DNA of 64,000 nt from Rhizobium phaseoli. GTDB lineage: Bacteria > Pseudomonadota > Alphaproteobacteria > Rhizobiales > Rhizobiaceae. A program made the position numbers and the translations under genes. A model generated the notes under the pieces. The model had not been told where the DNA came from. It saw only the letters and a program-made list of their open reading frames with translations, and did no database searches. The stretch is taken from assembly GCF_010668805.1 (NCBI RefSeq), contig NZ_WUFT01000010.1, positions 1 to 64,000 on the forward strand, given 5' to 3'. Below are positions 1 through 8,734 of the stretch, in pieces (positions within the stretch are counted from its first letter, which is position 1; each line of letters opens with the position of its first letter).

Positions 1-166
1 TTTCGTGGGCTCGGAAAAGGGGAAAAGAGACAGCCGCGCCATCGGCCAACGTCGCCCGATTGAGCAGAACGAGCGCGCAATGGCTTGCGAGAAAGCAGAT
101 CAAACCCGCAAGCCCGACCAGCGTGAGATCATGCCGCCCGGTGATGCACGTCAGAACGGTAAACAT
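1..166 (-). CDS. N-terminus of an MHYT-type membrane signalling protein, cut by the window edge
   Basis: An open frame starts at ATG 166 and reads leftward off the window with no stop. It begins MFTVLTCITGRHDLTLVG and continues into a hydrophobic helix with the pattern LAGLICFLASHCALVLL at about residues 19-35. This start (short polar lead, HDL, then a membrane helix with a conserved Ser-His) is typical of MHYT-domain integral membrane sensors, often fused to GGDEF/EAL domains in rhizobia. Only 55 codons are visible, so the downstream domains and any cyclic-di-GMP role are inference. No strong ribosome binding site is visible. Confidence 0.6.
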   Translation of the reverse strand, partial: MFTVLTCITGRHDLTLVGLAGLICFLASHCALVLLNRATLADGAAVSFPLFRAHE

Positions 167-481
167 GGGAAAGGCCCTCGATTTGAGGGGCACGCTAAGC
201 AGTGGGCGCTTAAGGAAGGTTGAAATGGGTAGGGCGGATGGGTGGGAAATGGGGCTGTTTGGGCGGGTTGTTCGGTGGGTTGTGAGATTAGCGTTTACGG
301 TGGGTGTCTGGGTATGGTGAATGAATTGGTGCGGTGGGGATCGAAGTGCTCATCGTAACGTTCGAGCTTCTCGCTCCCGAGTTACAGCAAGGCCAAATGG
401 ACAGGCGTGCGGAATACGCTTGTGACCATAGATCCATCTGGCGATATTGCAGATCTCAAATCAGGATGTGAAAGGCGGCAG
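167..481. other. Intergenic stretch with no recognisable gene
   Basis: This 315-base stretch has a marked G-over-C and T bias on the plus strand between about 225 and 345 (repeated GGTGGG/GGGTTG-like runs). I see no coding pattern, terminator or repeat known to me. It presumably holds the promoter of the leftward gene starting at 166. Confidence 0.4.
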
Positions 482-778
482 ATGACGTCGCTGGCGTTGA
501 TCACAATAACACCGTGTGCAGCAATGCTCATATCTGCATGCATCATGCGAAGGGGATTTCGGACCTGGATTTCATTGCTGCTGGCTTGCTCCGCAGTGGC
601 GATTGCAGCCTTCGAGCTGCGAAGCGGATTTAAGCAGACTTGTGAAATAGCCGAGAGCGAATGCGTCGGCGTGACCGCCATTGTGTATCTCATTCCGCGC
701 TGTGGGGATGTTTGCAATCGCTTTGCTATTTCGTCTGGTTGCGATCCACCGAAGGTAGCCGTGAACGATCGAGAATGA
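482..778 (+). CDS. Small hypothetical membrane protein
   Basis: A 98-residue frame starts at ATG 482, preceded by an AAAGG run about 9 bases upstream. It has two clear hydrophobic segments (about residues 3-21 and 29-45, separated by RRGFRT) and a weaker third near residue 65, with six cysteines overall. I recognise no family. A frame on the opposite strand (717-382) covers the same DNA but looks less protein-like. A GC-rich hairpin (CCGCTTC / GAAGCGG, 779-799) just after the stop could act as a terminator. The call rests only on membrane-like composition and the start context. Confidence 0.35.
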   Translation: MTSLALITITPCAAMLISACIMRRGFRTWISLLLACSAVAIAAFELRSGFKQTCEIAESECVGVTAIVYLIPRCGDVCNRFAISSGCDPPKVAVNDRE

Positions 779-918
779 CCGCTTCGGGGCCGGAAGCGGA
801 CCGTCCACTATGCGTTTCGACTTCACGGAGAGCAGCCACTCAGCGGCCTGTCACCCTTGGGAATGCCAATCTCCGACAGCAATTTCGCTAGCCCATCTGT
901 GGCGTTGGGCACGGGACG

Positions 919-1815
919 TCAGCCGCGCAATATGGACTGCCCGGCAAGGAGGGGAGCGTATCCGGCAAGTCGGTGGGATATGAACTCTGTGAAAAGCCGG
1001 ACGCGCTTCGTCTTGCGTGTCTCTCCCTGCGTGAGAAGCCAGATCGTCGCACGTGATTTCAGATCGATGCCCGGAACTCTCGCCAGCAGGTGATCGGCAT
1101 CTCCGACGAAACAGGGCAGTCTGGTGATACCGATCCCTTGCCTTGCCGCAGCGATCTGCGCGTCGGCGTCCGGCGTCCTGAACGGAACCCCTGTGGCGCG
1201 AAACTCCCCTTCGTCGACCCAGTCCGGAAGAGCCTGACCGCCGATGACGATGGGCCGGATTGGATCCGGCGCACCCGCACGCCACGCGGCCAGTCTATCG
1301 CGGGAAATATAAACGCCCGCGAGCAGATCCGGACCTTTCAGGCCATAAAGATTGAGCGGCAGGGTCTTGCGATCGGAGACCATCCGGATCGCCAGATCCG
1401 CCTCACGGTTGGTTAGATTCACGACCTCGCCGGTCGATACGACCTCCATCTCGATGTCCGGATGCAGACGCGCAAAATCTGCGATATCCGGCATGAGCAG
1501 GTGTGTCGCGAGGAACGGGGGCAGCGTCACCCGCAGAAGCCCGCGTACACTCTGATCGCGCCCGAAGACACGCGTCTCCAGTTGACGCGACGAGGCTTCC
1601 ATCTGGCTCGCGAACTCGAGAACCTCCTCGCCCGCGGCCGTCAGGCGGTAGCCCGAAGGCAGCTTTTCGAACATCTGCGCCCCGAGGTGCTCCTCGAGCT
1701 GAGCAATACGTCGAAGCACGGTCGCGTGGTTGACGCCCAGGCTCTTGGCGGCAGCCCGCACTGAGCCGCCACGCGCAGCGGCAAGAAAGTAGCGAACGTC
1801 ATCCCAGTCGATCAT
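919..1815 (-). CDS. LysR-family transcriptional regulator
   Basis: This 298-residue protein has an N-terminal winged helix-turn-helix (about residues 5-62, starting MIDWDDVRYFLAAARGGS) and a C-terminal effector-binding domain with the usual DLAIR motif. The open frame extends far upstream, but the canonical LysR start at 1815 is the only sensible one. It is transcribed divergently from the SDR cluster beginning at 2044, so it probably controls that cluster from the 228-base shared intergenic region. Its N-terminus resembles that of the LysR at 58390-59256 (IDWDDLRHFLALA), so the two belong to the same subfamily. Confidence 0.9.
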   Translation of the reverse strand: MIDWDDVRYFLAAARGGSVRAAAKSLGVNHATVLRRIAQLEEHLGAQMFEKLPSGYRLTAAGEEVLEFASQMEASSRQLETRVFGRDQSVRGLLRVTLPPFLATHLLMPDIADFARLHPDIEMEVVSTGEVVNLTNREADLAIRMVSDRKTLPLNLYGLKGPDLLAGVYISRDRLAAWRAGAPDPIRPIVIGGQALPDWVDEGEFRATGVPFRTPDADAQIAAARQGIGITRLPCFVGDADHLLARVPGIDLKSRATIWLLTQGETRKTKRVRLFTEFISHRLAGYAPLLAGQSILRG

Positions 1816-2043
1816 GGTCCATTCCCGCGCCGCATAGAGGGCGGCTTCCGACGACCAGTCTACCCTACTGGGCGGGATTGCGCATGATCGTCGCTGCGTT
1901 CGATCACGTAAGTGGATCGTTTTCGCACCAGGGATGCGCGCGATTGCGCACTCATCGCCTGGCGCCAACGACCCCATATCGAGGCTGTCGGAGGATATCT
2001 CCGCAAAGCGATGACCCGAGACACGACACAAGGAATGCATGAC

Positions 2044-2778
2044 ATGTCCAGATTGAACGGAAAGACCGCCGTGATCACGGGCGGCGCCACCGGTATCGGC
2101 CTCGCCGCTGCAAGGCGCTTCATCGAGGAGGGTGCCCTCGTCTTCATCTACGGCCGTCGGCAGCAAGCACTCGATGCGGCTGTGGTTGAGCTTGGACCAA
2201 ACGCCCGCGCGGTGAAGGGCTCGGTCTCGGATGAGGCCGATCTGGATCGGCTCTACGCGGCGGTGAAAGCCGAGCGCGGAATCCTCGACATCGTGTTCGC
2301 CAATGCCGGGGCCGGAAGTCCGCTTCCTCTCGGCCAGATCACCGCCAAGCACATCGACGACACTTTCGACACCAACGTGAAGGGCACGATCTTCACGGTC
2401 CAGAAGGCGCTACCCCTGATGGGTCCAGGCGGTTCGATCATCCTGACGGGATCGAGCGCCGGGACCACCGGCGCCCCGGCATTCACCGCCTACAGCGCCA
2501 GCAAGGCAGCTGTGCGCAATCTTGCACGGACCTGGGCGGAGGATCTGAAGGGTACCGGTATCCGGGTCAACGTGCTGTCGCCCGGCGCGACGGCGACCGA
2601 ACTCGCGAAGGAGGCGCTCGGAGAGGAGGGCCAGAAGGCCTACGGCGCGATGACCCCGCTCCAGCGCATGGCCGATCCGGCGGAGATCGCGGCCGCTGCC
2701 GCCTTCCTCGCGTCGGACGACAGCAGCTTCATGACCGCCAGCGAAGTCGCCGTCGACGGTGGCCTCGCCCAACTCTGA
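2044..2778 (+). CDS. SDR-family oxidoreductase (first of a tandem pair)
   Basis: A 244-residue classical short-chain dehydrogenase/reductase. The Rossmann glycine motif TGGATGIG lies near residue 12, NAG near 85, and the catalytic Ser (GSSAG) and YSASK are intact near residues 137-155. An Arg at the end of beta-2 (YGRRQ) suggests NADP(H). The start at 2044 is chosen because it puts the fold start at MSRLNGK with AGGA upstream; ATGs at 2011 and 2035 are in frame. It is divergent from the LysR at 919-1815 and followed after 49 bases by a paralogue. The substrate cannot be predicted. Confidence 0.9.
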   Translation: MSRLNGKTAVITGGATGIGLAAARRFIEEGALVFIYGRRQQALDAAVVELGPNARAVKGSVSDEADLDRLYAAVKAERGILDIVFANAGAGSPLPLGQITAKHIDDTFDTNVKGTIFTVQKALPLMGPGGSIILTGSSAGTTGAPAFTAYSASKAAVRNLARTWAEDLKGTGIRVNVLSPGATATELAKEALGEEGQKAYGAMTPLQRMADPAEIAAAAAFLASDDSSFMTASEVAVDGGLAQL

Positions 2779-2827
2779 CCCCGGCGCGGTTCCGCGCTTA
2801 ACTTACACACAGCGAAAGGCAAAGATT

Positions 2828-3580
2828 ATGAAAGCACTCGAAGGTAAAATCGCAGTCATCACGGGCGGAAGCAGCGGGATTGGCTTGGCCACAGCCAAGC
2901 GTTTCGTGGAAGAAGGTGCGCAGGTCGTGATCATCGGGCGACGCGAGAAAGCCTTACAAGAGGCCGCGGCCCTTATCGGGAAAAACGTGACAACAGTCGT
3001 GGGCGACGTCTCGCGCCTGGAAGATCTGGACCGGCTCTACGCCACCGTGAAGGAGAAACATGGTCACATCGACATTCTCTTCGCAAACGCGGGCGCAGGT
3101 ACGGTCGCGCCGCTGGCGGCAGCGACTGAGGCCCATTTTGACCAGACCTTCGATGTGAATGTGAAGGGTCTGTTCTTTACGGTGCAGAAGGCCCTTCCTC
3201 TCTTCAAGGACGGTGGTTCGATTATCCTGAACTCTTCGGTCTCGAATGTGATGGGGCTGCCAGCGTTCAGCGCTTACGCAGCAAGCAAGGCGGCTGTTCG
3301 CAGCTTCTCGCGGTCTTGGACCCAAGAGCTGAAGGACCGCAATATCCGCGTCAATACAATGAGCCCCGGCGCGATCGAGACCCCCGCCTTGGCGACCACG
3401 ACCGGCCTCACCGCTGAGCAAGCCGAGGAGGCGGTCGCCCAGTTTGCCGCACAGATCCCAATGGGTCGGAGGGGCAAGCCAGAGGAAATAGCGGCGGCGC
3501 TCACGTTCCTCGCTTCCGATGAAAGCTCCTACATCACCGGTATCGATCTCGCCGTCGATGGTGGTTGGGCGCAGGTCTGA
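2828..3580 (+). CDS. SDR-family oxidoreductase (second of a tandem pair)
   Basis: A 250-residue classical SDR clearly paralogous to the product of 2044-2778: the two align end to end, sharing for example DLDRLYA, NVKG, FTVQKALPL and SKAAVR. The motifs TGGSSGIG, NAG, catalytic Ser (NSSVS) and YAASK are all present, so both copies look active. The IGRREK segment after beta-2 suggests NADP(H). The start at 2828 has an AAAGG-type site upstream. It is probably in an operon with its neighbours. The tandem arrangement points to local gene duplication followed by divergence. Confidence 0.9.
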   Translation: MKALEGKIAVITGGSSGIGLATAKRFVEEGAQVVIIGRREKALQEAAALIGKNVTTVVGDVSRLEDLDRLYATVKEKHGHIDILFANAGAGTVAPLAAATEAHFDQTFDVNVKGLFFTVQKALPLFKDGGSIILNSSVSNVMGLPAFSAYAASKAAVRSFSRSWTQELKDRNIRVNTMSPGAIETPALATTTGLTAEQAEEAVAQFAAQIPMGRRGKPEEIAAALTFLASDESSYITGIDLAVDGGWAQV

Positions 3581-3611
3581 CCCGGCGTCAACACAGGATC
3601 GGAGAAGCATT

Positions 3612-4215
3612 ATGAGCTACGCAATCATCGGCTTCGGCAATATCGGCCGAGCTCTGGCCAAGGCGTTTTCCCGCAACGGCATCGAAGTAGCCGTTGCAAC
3701 CACGCGCGACCCGGAAAACTTTGCTGCTGATGCGGCCGCGATCGGGCCCGAAGTCATTGCCAAAACGCTGGCGGACGCAGTCAAGGCGGACGTCATCTTC
3801 TTGGCCGTCCGTTTCGAGGCGCATCCGGATGTCGCGAAAGCGCTGCCGACCTGGCAGGGCAAGACGATCATCGATGTGACCAATGCCTACGGCGTGCCCC
3901 CCCGAGGACCTGGTAGGACAGCCGTCTTCCAAATTCGTCGCGCAAGCCTTCCGTGGTGCAAGGCTGGTCAAGGGTTTCAACCACTTGGGCGCTGCCGTTC
4001 TTGCCCAAGATCCTGCCGTGCAGGGCGGCAGGAGAGTCGTGTTCCTGGCGAGCGACGACGATGCTGCCGCCGCGGAAATTGATACACTCGCAGAAAATCT
4101 CGGTTTCGCGCCCATCAAGCTTGGCGGGCTGGCGGAAGGCGGGCTGCTGGTCCAGGCGCGCGGCAAGAGCTGGGGTCATCTGATCTTCAAGGATCTGGTC
4201 AAGTTCGACGGATAA
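3612..4215 (+). pseudogene. Frameshifted NADP-binding oxidoreductase (F420-reductase-like Rossmann protein)
   Basis: The frame opens at ATG 3612 with MSYAIIGFGNIGRALAKAF, a Rossmann dinucleotide-binding motif typical of the NADP oxidoreductase/coenzyme F420-dependent family (members are usually about 200 residues). After TIIDVTNAYGVP the frame is lost in a run of seven C (3897-3903). The next frame continues immediately with PEDLVGQPSSKFVAQAF and runs to the normal end at 4215. Removing one C gives an unbroken 200-residue protein of family length. It is therefore either a one-base pseudogene, a slippage site or a sequence error. It lies in the SDR cluster and may reduce or oxidise a related substrate. 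Confidence 0.85.
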
Positions 4216-4294
4216 ACGACAGCCCTACCGACTGGACCACGGTGTACGGATCGGATCGAGCGCGATCCGATCCCAGCGAAATGGAGATATTCCC

Positions 4295-4708
4295 ATGAGT
4301 ATTGAAAAAAACATCCAGACCGTGAAGGATTTCTTCGCCGCGATAAGCCGCGGCGACAGACAGGCTCTGTTGACGCTGGTTGCCGAAGACATCAGCTGGA
4401 TCATTCCGGGCGAGGACTGGCCGCTCGCTGGCACGCACCGCGGACACGCGGGACTGGCAGATTTGCTGGAGACGGCATCCAAGTCGATGGAAACCTCCAC
4501 GGAACCCCGTGAATTCGTAGCGCAGGGAGACCGGGTTCTCGCCGTCGGCTTCGCCAGCGGGAAGGTAAAAGCCACGAACAAGACGTTCGAGGACGAGTGG
4601 ATCTTCGCCATCACTGTCCGGGACGGCAGACTGACCGACATCCGGGAATACATCGACACGCAAGCGTTGGCACGCGCCGCGCAGATGGACGTGTCCGGGC
4701 CCGTATAG
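4295..4708 (+). CDS. SnoaL-like / NTF2-fold protein
   Basis: A 137-residue protein with the NTF2-like cone fold pattern: an N-terminal helix (KNIQTVKDFFAAISRGD), the DISWIIPG strand, GHAGLADLL, and a late beta hairpin ending in REYIDT. This matches SnoaL-like polyketide-cyclase/ketosteroid-isomerase relatives, which bind small hydrophobic molecules and are catalytic in only some cases. GGAGAT lies upstream of ATG 4295. It is probably in the same transcription unit as the SDRs. Its specific activity is unknown. Confidence 0.8.
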   Translation: MSIEKNIQTVKDFFAAISRGDRQALLTLVAEDISWIIPGEDWPLAGTHRGHAGLADLLETASKSMETSTEPREFVAQGDRVLAVGFASGKVKATNKTFEDEWIFAITVRDGRLTDIREYIDTQALARAAQMDVSGPV

Positions 4709-4814
4709 CGCAGGCCTTCTGCAACCATCGGCTTTCGCTGAAGGTGAATGAGCCGCGGATCGCCGTCTCGCGTGCCGAGCGCTCGCCGAATACCCAACCC
4801 TAAAAGAGATTGAG

Positions 4815-5447
4815 ATGTACGACCAATCCAAATTATCCGAGTTGATCCGGTTCGCACGCATTGACGCGGGTACCACCGTCATCGACGTTTATCCAGGCGA
4901 CGGCGACTGGACGCGCCTGTTCTCCGACATCGTTGGACCCGAAGGTCGAGTCACCAGCTTCGTGCCGGCCGAAGTCGCGCATTTCAAGAACGATCCGGTC
5001 GGCCTCATGCGAACTATCGCGCAAGAGCCAGGCCGGGAAAACGTCGAAGCAATGTCAGCGGACCTCGTGGCAATGCCGGAGTTCACACAGCCAGCGGATG
5101 TCCTGTGGCTGCACCTGTTCTACCACGATCTCCACACCGCACTGATGCAGGCCAGGGGCGCGACGGCGGCCGACTTCAATCGAGCTGTCTACGAGCGACT
5201 GAAGCCCGGTGGGTTCTACGTCATCGTCGATCACGCCGCCGCCGCCGGGGCCGGCACAGGTGATGCCCAGTCATTGCATCGCATCGACCCTGCCTGCGTG
5301 CGCGAGGAGGTGGAAGCTGCCGGCTTCATACTGGATGCGGCAAGCACGCTGCTCGCGAACAGGAACGATCCGCACTCGATCAAGGTGTTCGATCCCTCGA
5401 TCAAGGGCGAGACCGATCGCTTCGCCTATCGGTTTGTGAAGCGGTGA
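4815..5447 (+). CDS. Class I SAM-dependent methyltransferase-like protein
   Basis: A 210-residue protein. The motif I region is VIDVYPGDGDWTRLFSDIVG, with P replacing the usual second Gly, followed by post-I VTSFVPAE and a late KPGGFYVIVDHAA strand typical of class I methyltransferases. Rhizobial relatives with VxPGxG are often annotated as predicted methyltransferases and can be membrane- or periplasm-associated, but I see no signal peptide here. The acceptor substrate is unknown. It is the last gene of the cluster that begins at 2044, with 106 bases of spacing. Confidence 0.75.
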   Translation: MYDQSKLSELIRFARIDAGTTVIDVYPGDGDWTRLFSDIVGPEGRVTSFVPAEVAHFKNDPVGLMRTIAQEPGRENVEAMSADLVAMPEFTQPADVLWLHLFYHDLHTALMQARGATAADFNRAVYERLKPGGFYVIVDHAAAAGAGTGDAQSLHRIDPACVREEVEAAGFILDAASTLLANRNDPHSIKVFDPSIKGETDRFAYRFVKR

Positions 5448-5926
5448 CAAGTGCCGGCGCCAACCTCAAGTCGGCCTCCGAAGGAGGCCAGGATACTGCT
5501 CAACTGCGCCAGTCTGCAGCACGTCAGCTTTAGGAACTCGCTGGAGAGCCTGCAAACGTCAAGCTTGGGCAAATGCAAGAAGCAGCGTCGCGGCCGTCAC
5601 GCCCCCTCACCGCCCATGAGCTGGTATCGTGATCGGGGTGCTGGTTGTTGCTCGCTTTGATTGCCGCAGCCCAGTCGGCGCCGTTGGTTTCGGTCGCGCC
5701 GGTGTTTTCTATGCTGGTGATCGTATCGAACCAGGTCACCATGTTTTCGGTGCAGGTATTGGCATGCGGCGCGAAGGCATTCGAATCGTCAAGCGAATTC
5801 TCAGTGGCAGGTCATCAGGTCAAGTTCGGTCAGGCTGTGGGCGAGCCCCGGGCCGGCGACTTAGACTAGATCTCCCCAATTTCACCCAAGCACTGTAGTA
5901 GCGGACTTGGATGAGGGGAATCTAGA
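5448..5926. other. Intergenic stretch with no recognisable gene
   Basis: These 479 bases hold short open frames on both strands (for example 5645-5869 plus and 5530-5742 minus), but none has a convincing start, composition or recognisable similarity. The region presumably carries the end of the upstream operon and the promoter of the secreted-protein gene at 5927. Confidence 0.4.
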
Positions 5927-6529
5927 ATGTCGATCTTGCTAAGAAGTTTGTCGCTACTGGTTGGAATAACATTGGCGGTACCAGCCTTTGGCAATTGCCT
6001 AACCGCCAATGAGACCAAACAGGGCGTGCTGCTGACCAGAGAGGCGCCTTTCTATTCCGTATTCTACAAGCCGGACGGCCCGGGTCTCACCGAACAACGG
6101 CTGATGGAGCGCGACGGTTCGTTGCAGCCGGTCTCGGCTGTATATTTGCACCCCTTGCTCGTCGAAAAGAGAGTGAGTGCCAGCGGGACGCATGAACTGA
6201 AATACGCGAATGCGATTGCGTTAGACGATCTACCGCAGCAGAAGAACTGGCAATCCGAGACCACGCTTTTCATCAATAGCAAAAAATCCGTTTCGGGCAC
6301 GACTTTCATGAGGTTCGACGGCTTGAGAGAGGAAACTATTGCATCTTGTTCCTACAAAGTCTGGGCCATCAACAGCCGTCTGGAACTGACGGAATTGCCT
6401 CCGATTATTTTCGAACAATATTATTCCCCCGAGCTTCATCTCGTTCTTCGTTCGGTGAGGCTGAGCGCCTCCAACCAGCCCTTGAGCGAGGTTCGATTTG
6501 ATCGGTTCCAAATTGGCTGGGGCAACTAG
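5927..6529 (+). CDS. Hypothetical secreted protein
   Basis: A 200-residue protein starting MSILLRSLSLLVGITLAVPAFG, a typical Sec signal peptide with likely cleavage after the AFG region near residue 22. The mature part is rich in beta-strand-like alternation and has two or three cysteines; I recognise no domain. Its base composition is more AT-rich than the flanking genes, which suggests recent acquisition. Nothing nearby points to a pathway. Confidence 0.7.
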   Translation: MSILLRSLSLLVGITLAVPAFGNCLTANETKQGVLLTREAPFYSVFYKPDGPGLTEQRLMERDGSLQPVSAVYLHPLLVEKRVSASGTHELKYANAIALDDLPQQKNWQSETTLFINSKKSVSGTTFMRFDGLREETIASCSYKVWAINSRLELTELPPIIFEQYYSPELHLVLRSVRLSASNQPLSEVRFDRFQIGWGN

Positions 6530-6843
6530 GGACATTGTCCACTCTATCATCCCAGAAAGCCCGCTCTCTAAGGCTTCTGCGCGATAGTGGGGCGCTCCCT
6601 CCTTGCCTACCACTCTGTCGTCGCGAGTCGATGCGACCGCTCGCCCCCTATCACCAGACATTCAAGAACCGTCCGCTTTCCGTGGATACTCACTTCCGTG
6701 TCGTCCACCTCGACGCCGTCGGTCACAAAAAAGGAATGACGGCTCGATGGTGGTGGATCGCCTGGACATTACCTCTTACGGCTTGTTGACTCACCCGCGG
6801 TTGAACAATAACTTGCTAACTCAGTCGTTAGGCTTGTCCTCAC
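6530..6843. other. Intergenic stretch upstream of a cyclase gene
   Basis: There is no convincing coding frame in these 314 bases. No strong Shine-Dalgarno site is visible before the cyclase ATG at 6844. I do not see a clear promoter or operator. Confidence 0.4.
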
Positions 6844-8550
6844 ATGACGGATCCATCTCTTCAGCGTCGCCTTGCTGCCATCGTCGTTGCCGATGTGGTG
6901 GGATATTCACGCCTGATGGAGGCTGATGAAGGCGCAACGCTGACGAACCTCAGGGAACTCCGTTCCGGCATTATCGAGCCGGCTGTGACGCGCCACAACG
7001 GTCGCATCTTCAAGGTCATGGGCGACGGATTCCTAATCGAATTCGGTAGCGCGGTGGACGCGGTCGAAGCAGCGTTGGAAATGCAGCGGGCCACCGCCGC
7101 TGTTGAGGCTTCCGGAGACCGGCGCCTGCTTTTGCGTGTAGGCGTCAATCTGGGAGATGTCATTGACGACGGTTCAGACGTCCTCGGCGACGGCGTCAAT
7201 GTCGCGGCGCGCTTGGAGACGCAGGCCGCGCCGGGAGGTATCTGCATTTCAGCCAATGTTCACGGCGAGATCGTCGGCAAGATTAGCGACCGGTTCTTTG
7301 ATGCAGGCGAACGCTACCTGAAGAACCTCACTCGCCCGGTCCACGTGTGGCATTGGCCGGATGCGCTGCAGAGCATACTGCCGCTGCCCGAATGTCCCTC
7401 GATCGCTGTATTGCCGTTCACGAATATGAGTGGGGATGAAGCGGACGCGTCTTTCGTCGACGGCTTGACCGAAGATCTGATCACCGACCTTTCCCGTACG
7501 GCTGGCCTGTTCGTCATCGCGCGCAATTCCGTGTACGGCTACAAGGGCAAGCCGGTCGACGTAAAGCTGGTCGCCCAGGAACTCGGCGTCCGCTATGTCC
7601 TGGAGGGGAGCGCCAGACGCGCAATGGGACGTGTCCGCATCAATGCCCAATTGGTCGACACGCTTGCCGGCCAGCACTTGTGGGCCGACCGGTTTGACAG
7701 GACGCTGGAAGATGTTTTCGAGTTACAGGATGAAGTTAACGCCAAGATTGTTGAAGCCCTCGTCGGCCGGCTGACCATCCCGACGCCGCGCAATCGGCCG
7801 AAGAACTTTGAGGCGTACGATCTGTGTGTGCGCGCCCGCCTCCTGACGGAAGAGTCGCCGCAAACCGAGCGTGAGGCCTATATGCTGCTCCAGCGCGCGG
7901 TTAAGCTCGAGCCATCATATGCCGAGGCGCTCGGTCTGCTCGCCTATAACCGTTGGCTTGCCTGGGCTCATTTCGGCGAGCCCGAAGATCCTAACCGTGA
8001 GATGGCGGCGACATCAGCGCAGAAGGCGGTCGAGCTGGATCCCAACGATGCCGGCTGCCGTTACGTTCTGGGGACCATTCTGGCTTACGAGCGGCGATGG
8101 GAGGAATCGGAGGCCGCCTTCGCCAAGGCCCTGGAGCTGGACCCCAACCACGCCGACACCTGGGCCGCCATGTCGGACATCTCGGTGCTGGACGGCAGGG
8201 TTGCCGACGGACTGGCGCAGATCGAAAAAGCTCTGCGGCTCAATCCCTATCCAGCCTGCTGGTATCTTTGTCATCTTGGGCAGGCGCAATACGCCGCGCG
8301 TGACTATGAGGCGGCAACCGCTACACTCCGCAGGAAAGACACGTATCGTACCAACTCACGCAAATTCCTGGCTGCTACGCTTGCGCAATTGGGCCACGGT
8401 GAGGAGGCGTGGCGAGAAGCAGAATTGTTCCTGATCGCCCACCCGCATTTCACGATCGGCCATTGGCTAAGCTCCCAGCCGCTGCGCGATGCATCCGTAC
8501 GAGATCACTTTGTCGACGGCTTCCGAAAGGCCGGCCTGCCGGAGATGTGA
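6844..8550 (+). CDS. Class III adenylate/guanylate cyclase with TolB-like and TPR regions
   Basis: A 568-residue soluble protein. Residues about 8-165 form a class III cyclase catalytic domain with metal ligands D17 and D61, base-contacting K57 and D112, and transition-state residues N119 and R123, so it should be active, probably on ATP. Residues about 186-285 (PSIAVLPFTNMS to AGQHLWADRFDR) match the TolB-N-like domain common in these proteins. The rest (about 300-560) contains TPR-type helices such as AQKAVELDPNDAG and FAKALELDPNHAD. This architecture is heavily expanded in rhizobia. No membrane segment is present. The signal it senses is unknown. Confidence 0.92.
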   Translation: MTDPSLQRRLAAIVVADVVGYSRLMEADEGATLTNLRELRSGIIEPAVTRHNGRIFKVMGDGFLIEFGSAVDAVEAALEMQRATAAVEASGDRRLLLRVGVNLGDVIDDGSDVLGDGVNVAARLETQAAPGGICISANVHGEIVGKISDRFFDAGERYLKNLTRPVHVWHWPDALQSILPLPECPSIAVLPFTNMSGDEADASFVDGLTEDLITDLSRTAGLFVIARNSVYGYKGKPVDVKLVAQELGVRYVLEGSARRAMGRVRINAQLVDTLAGQHLWADRFDRTLEDVFELQDEVNAKIVEALVGRLTIPTPRNRPKNFEAYDLCVRARLLTEESPQTEREAYMLLQRAVKLEPSYAEALGLLAYNRWLAWAHFGEPEDPNREMAATSAQKAVELDPNDAGCRYVLGTILAYERRWEESEAAFAKALELDPNHADTWAAMSDISVLDGRVADGLAQIEKALRLNPYPACWYLCHLGQAQYAARDYEAATATLRRKDTYRTNSRKFLAATLAQLGHGEEAWREAELFLIAHPHFTIGHWLSSQPLRDASVRDHFVDGFRKAGLPEM

Positions 8551-8683
8551 CAGCGAGTGGGACAATCCCGACGCGTTCGAGGACTTGATCAACGGATATG
8601 CACTGCGCGAGAACGGCGGTCTGGATCGCAGTGCCATGCTTTCAGAGGCTCCACAAAACGATCTCGAACTGTACAGGGCGAGC

Positions 8684-8730
8684 GACGGGGTGAACGGATG
8701 CAGCCCGCGCTTGCATCCGTTCTCCCCGTC
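8684..8730. terminator. Strong bidirectional terminator hairpin
   Basis: GACGGGG (8684-8690) pairs with CCCCGTC (8724-8730) and GAACGGATGCA (8692-8702) pairs with TGCATCCGTTC (8712-8722). The result is an 18-bp stem interrupted by one T/T mismatch, with a 9-base loop. It sits between the convergent cyclase (ends 8550) and OYE gene (ends 8735), so it can stop both transcripts. No long T tract follows on either side. Confidence 0.75.
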
Positions 8731-8734
8731 TGGA

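Noticed and set aside
407..481. Upstream extension of the small membrane protein to 407
   Set aside because: The added residues are polar with no family support, and AAAGG fits the start at 482 better.
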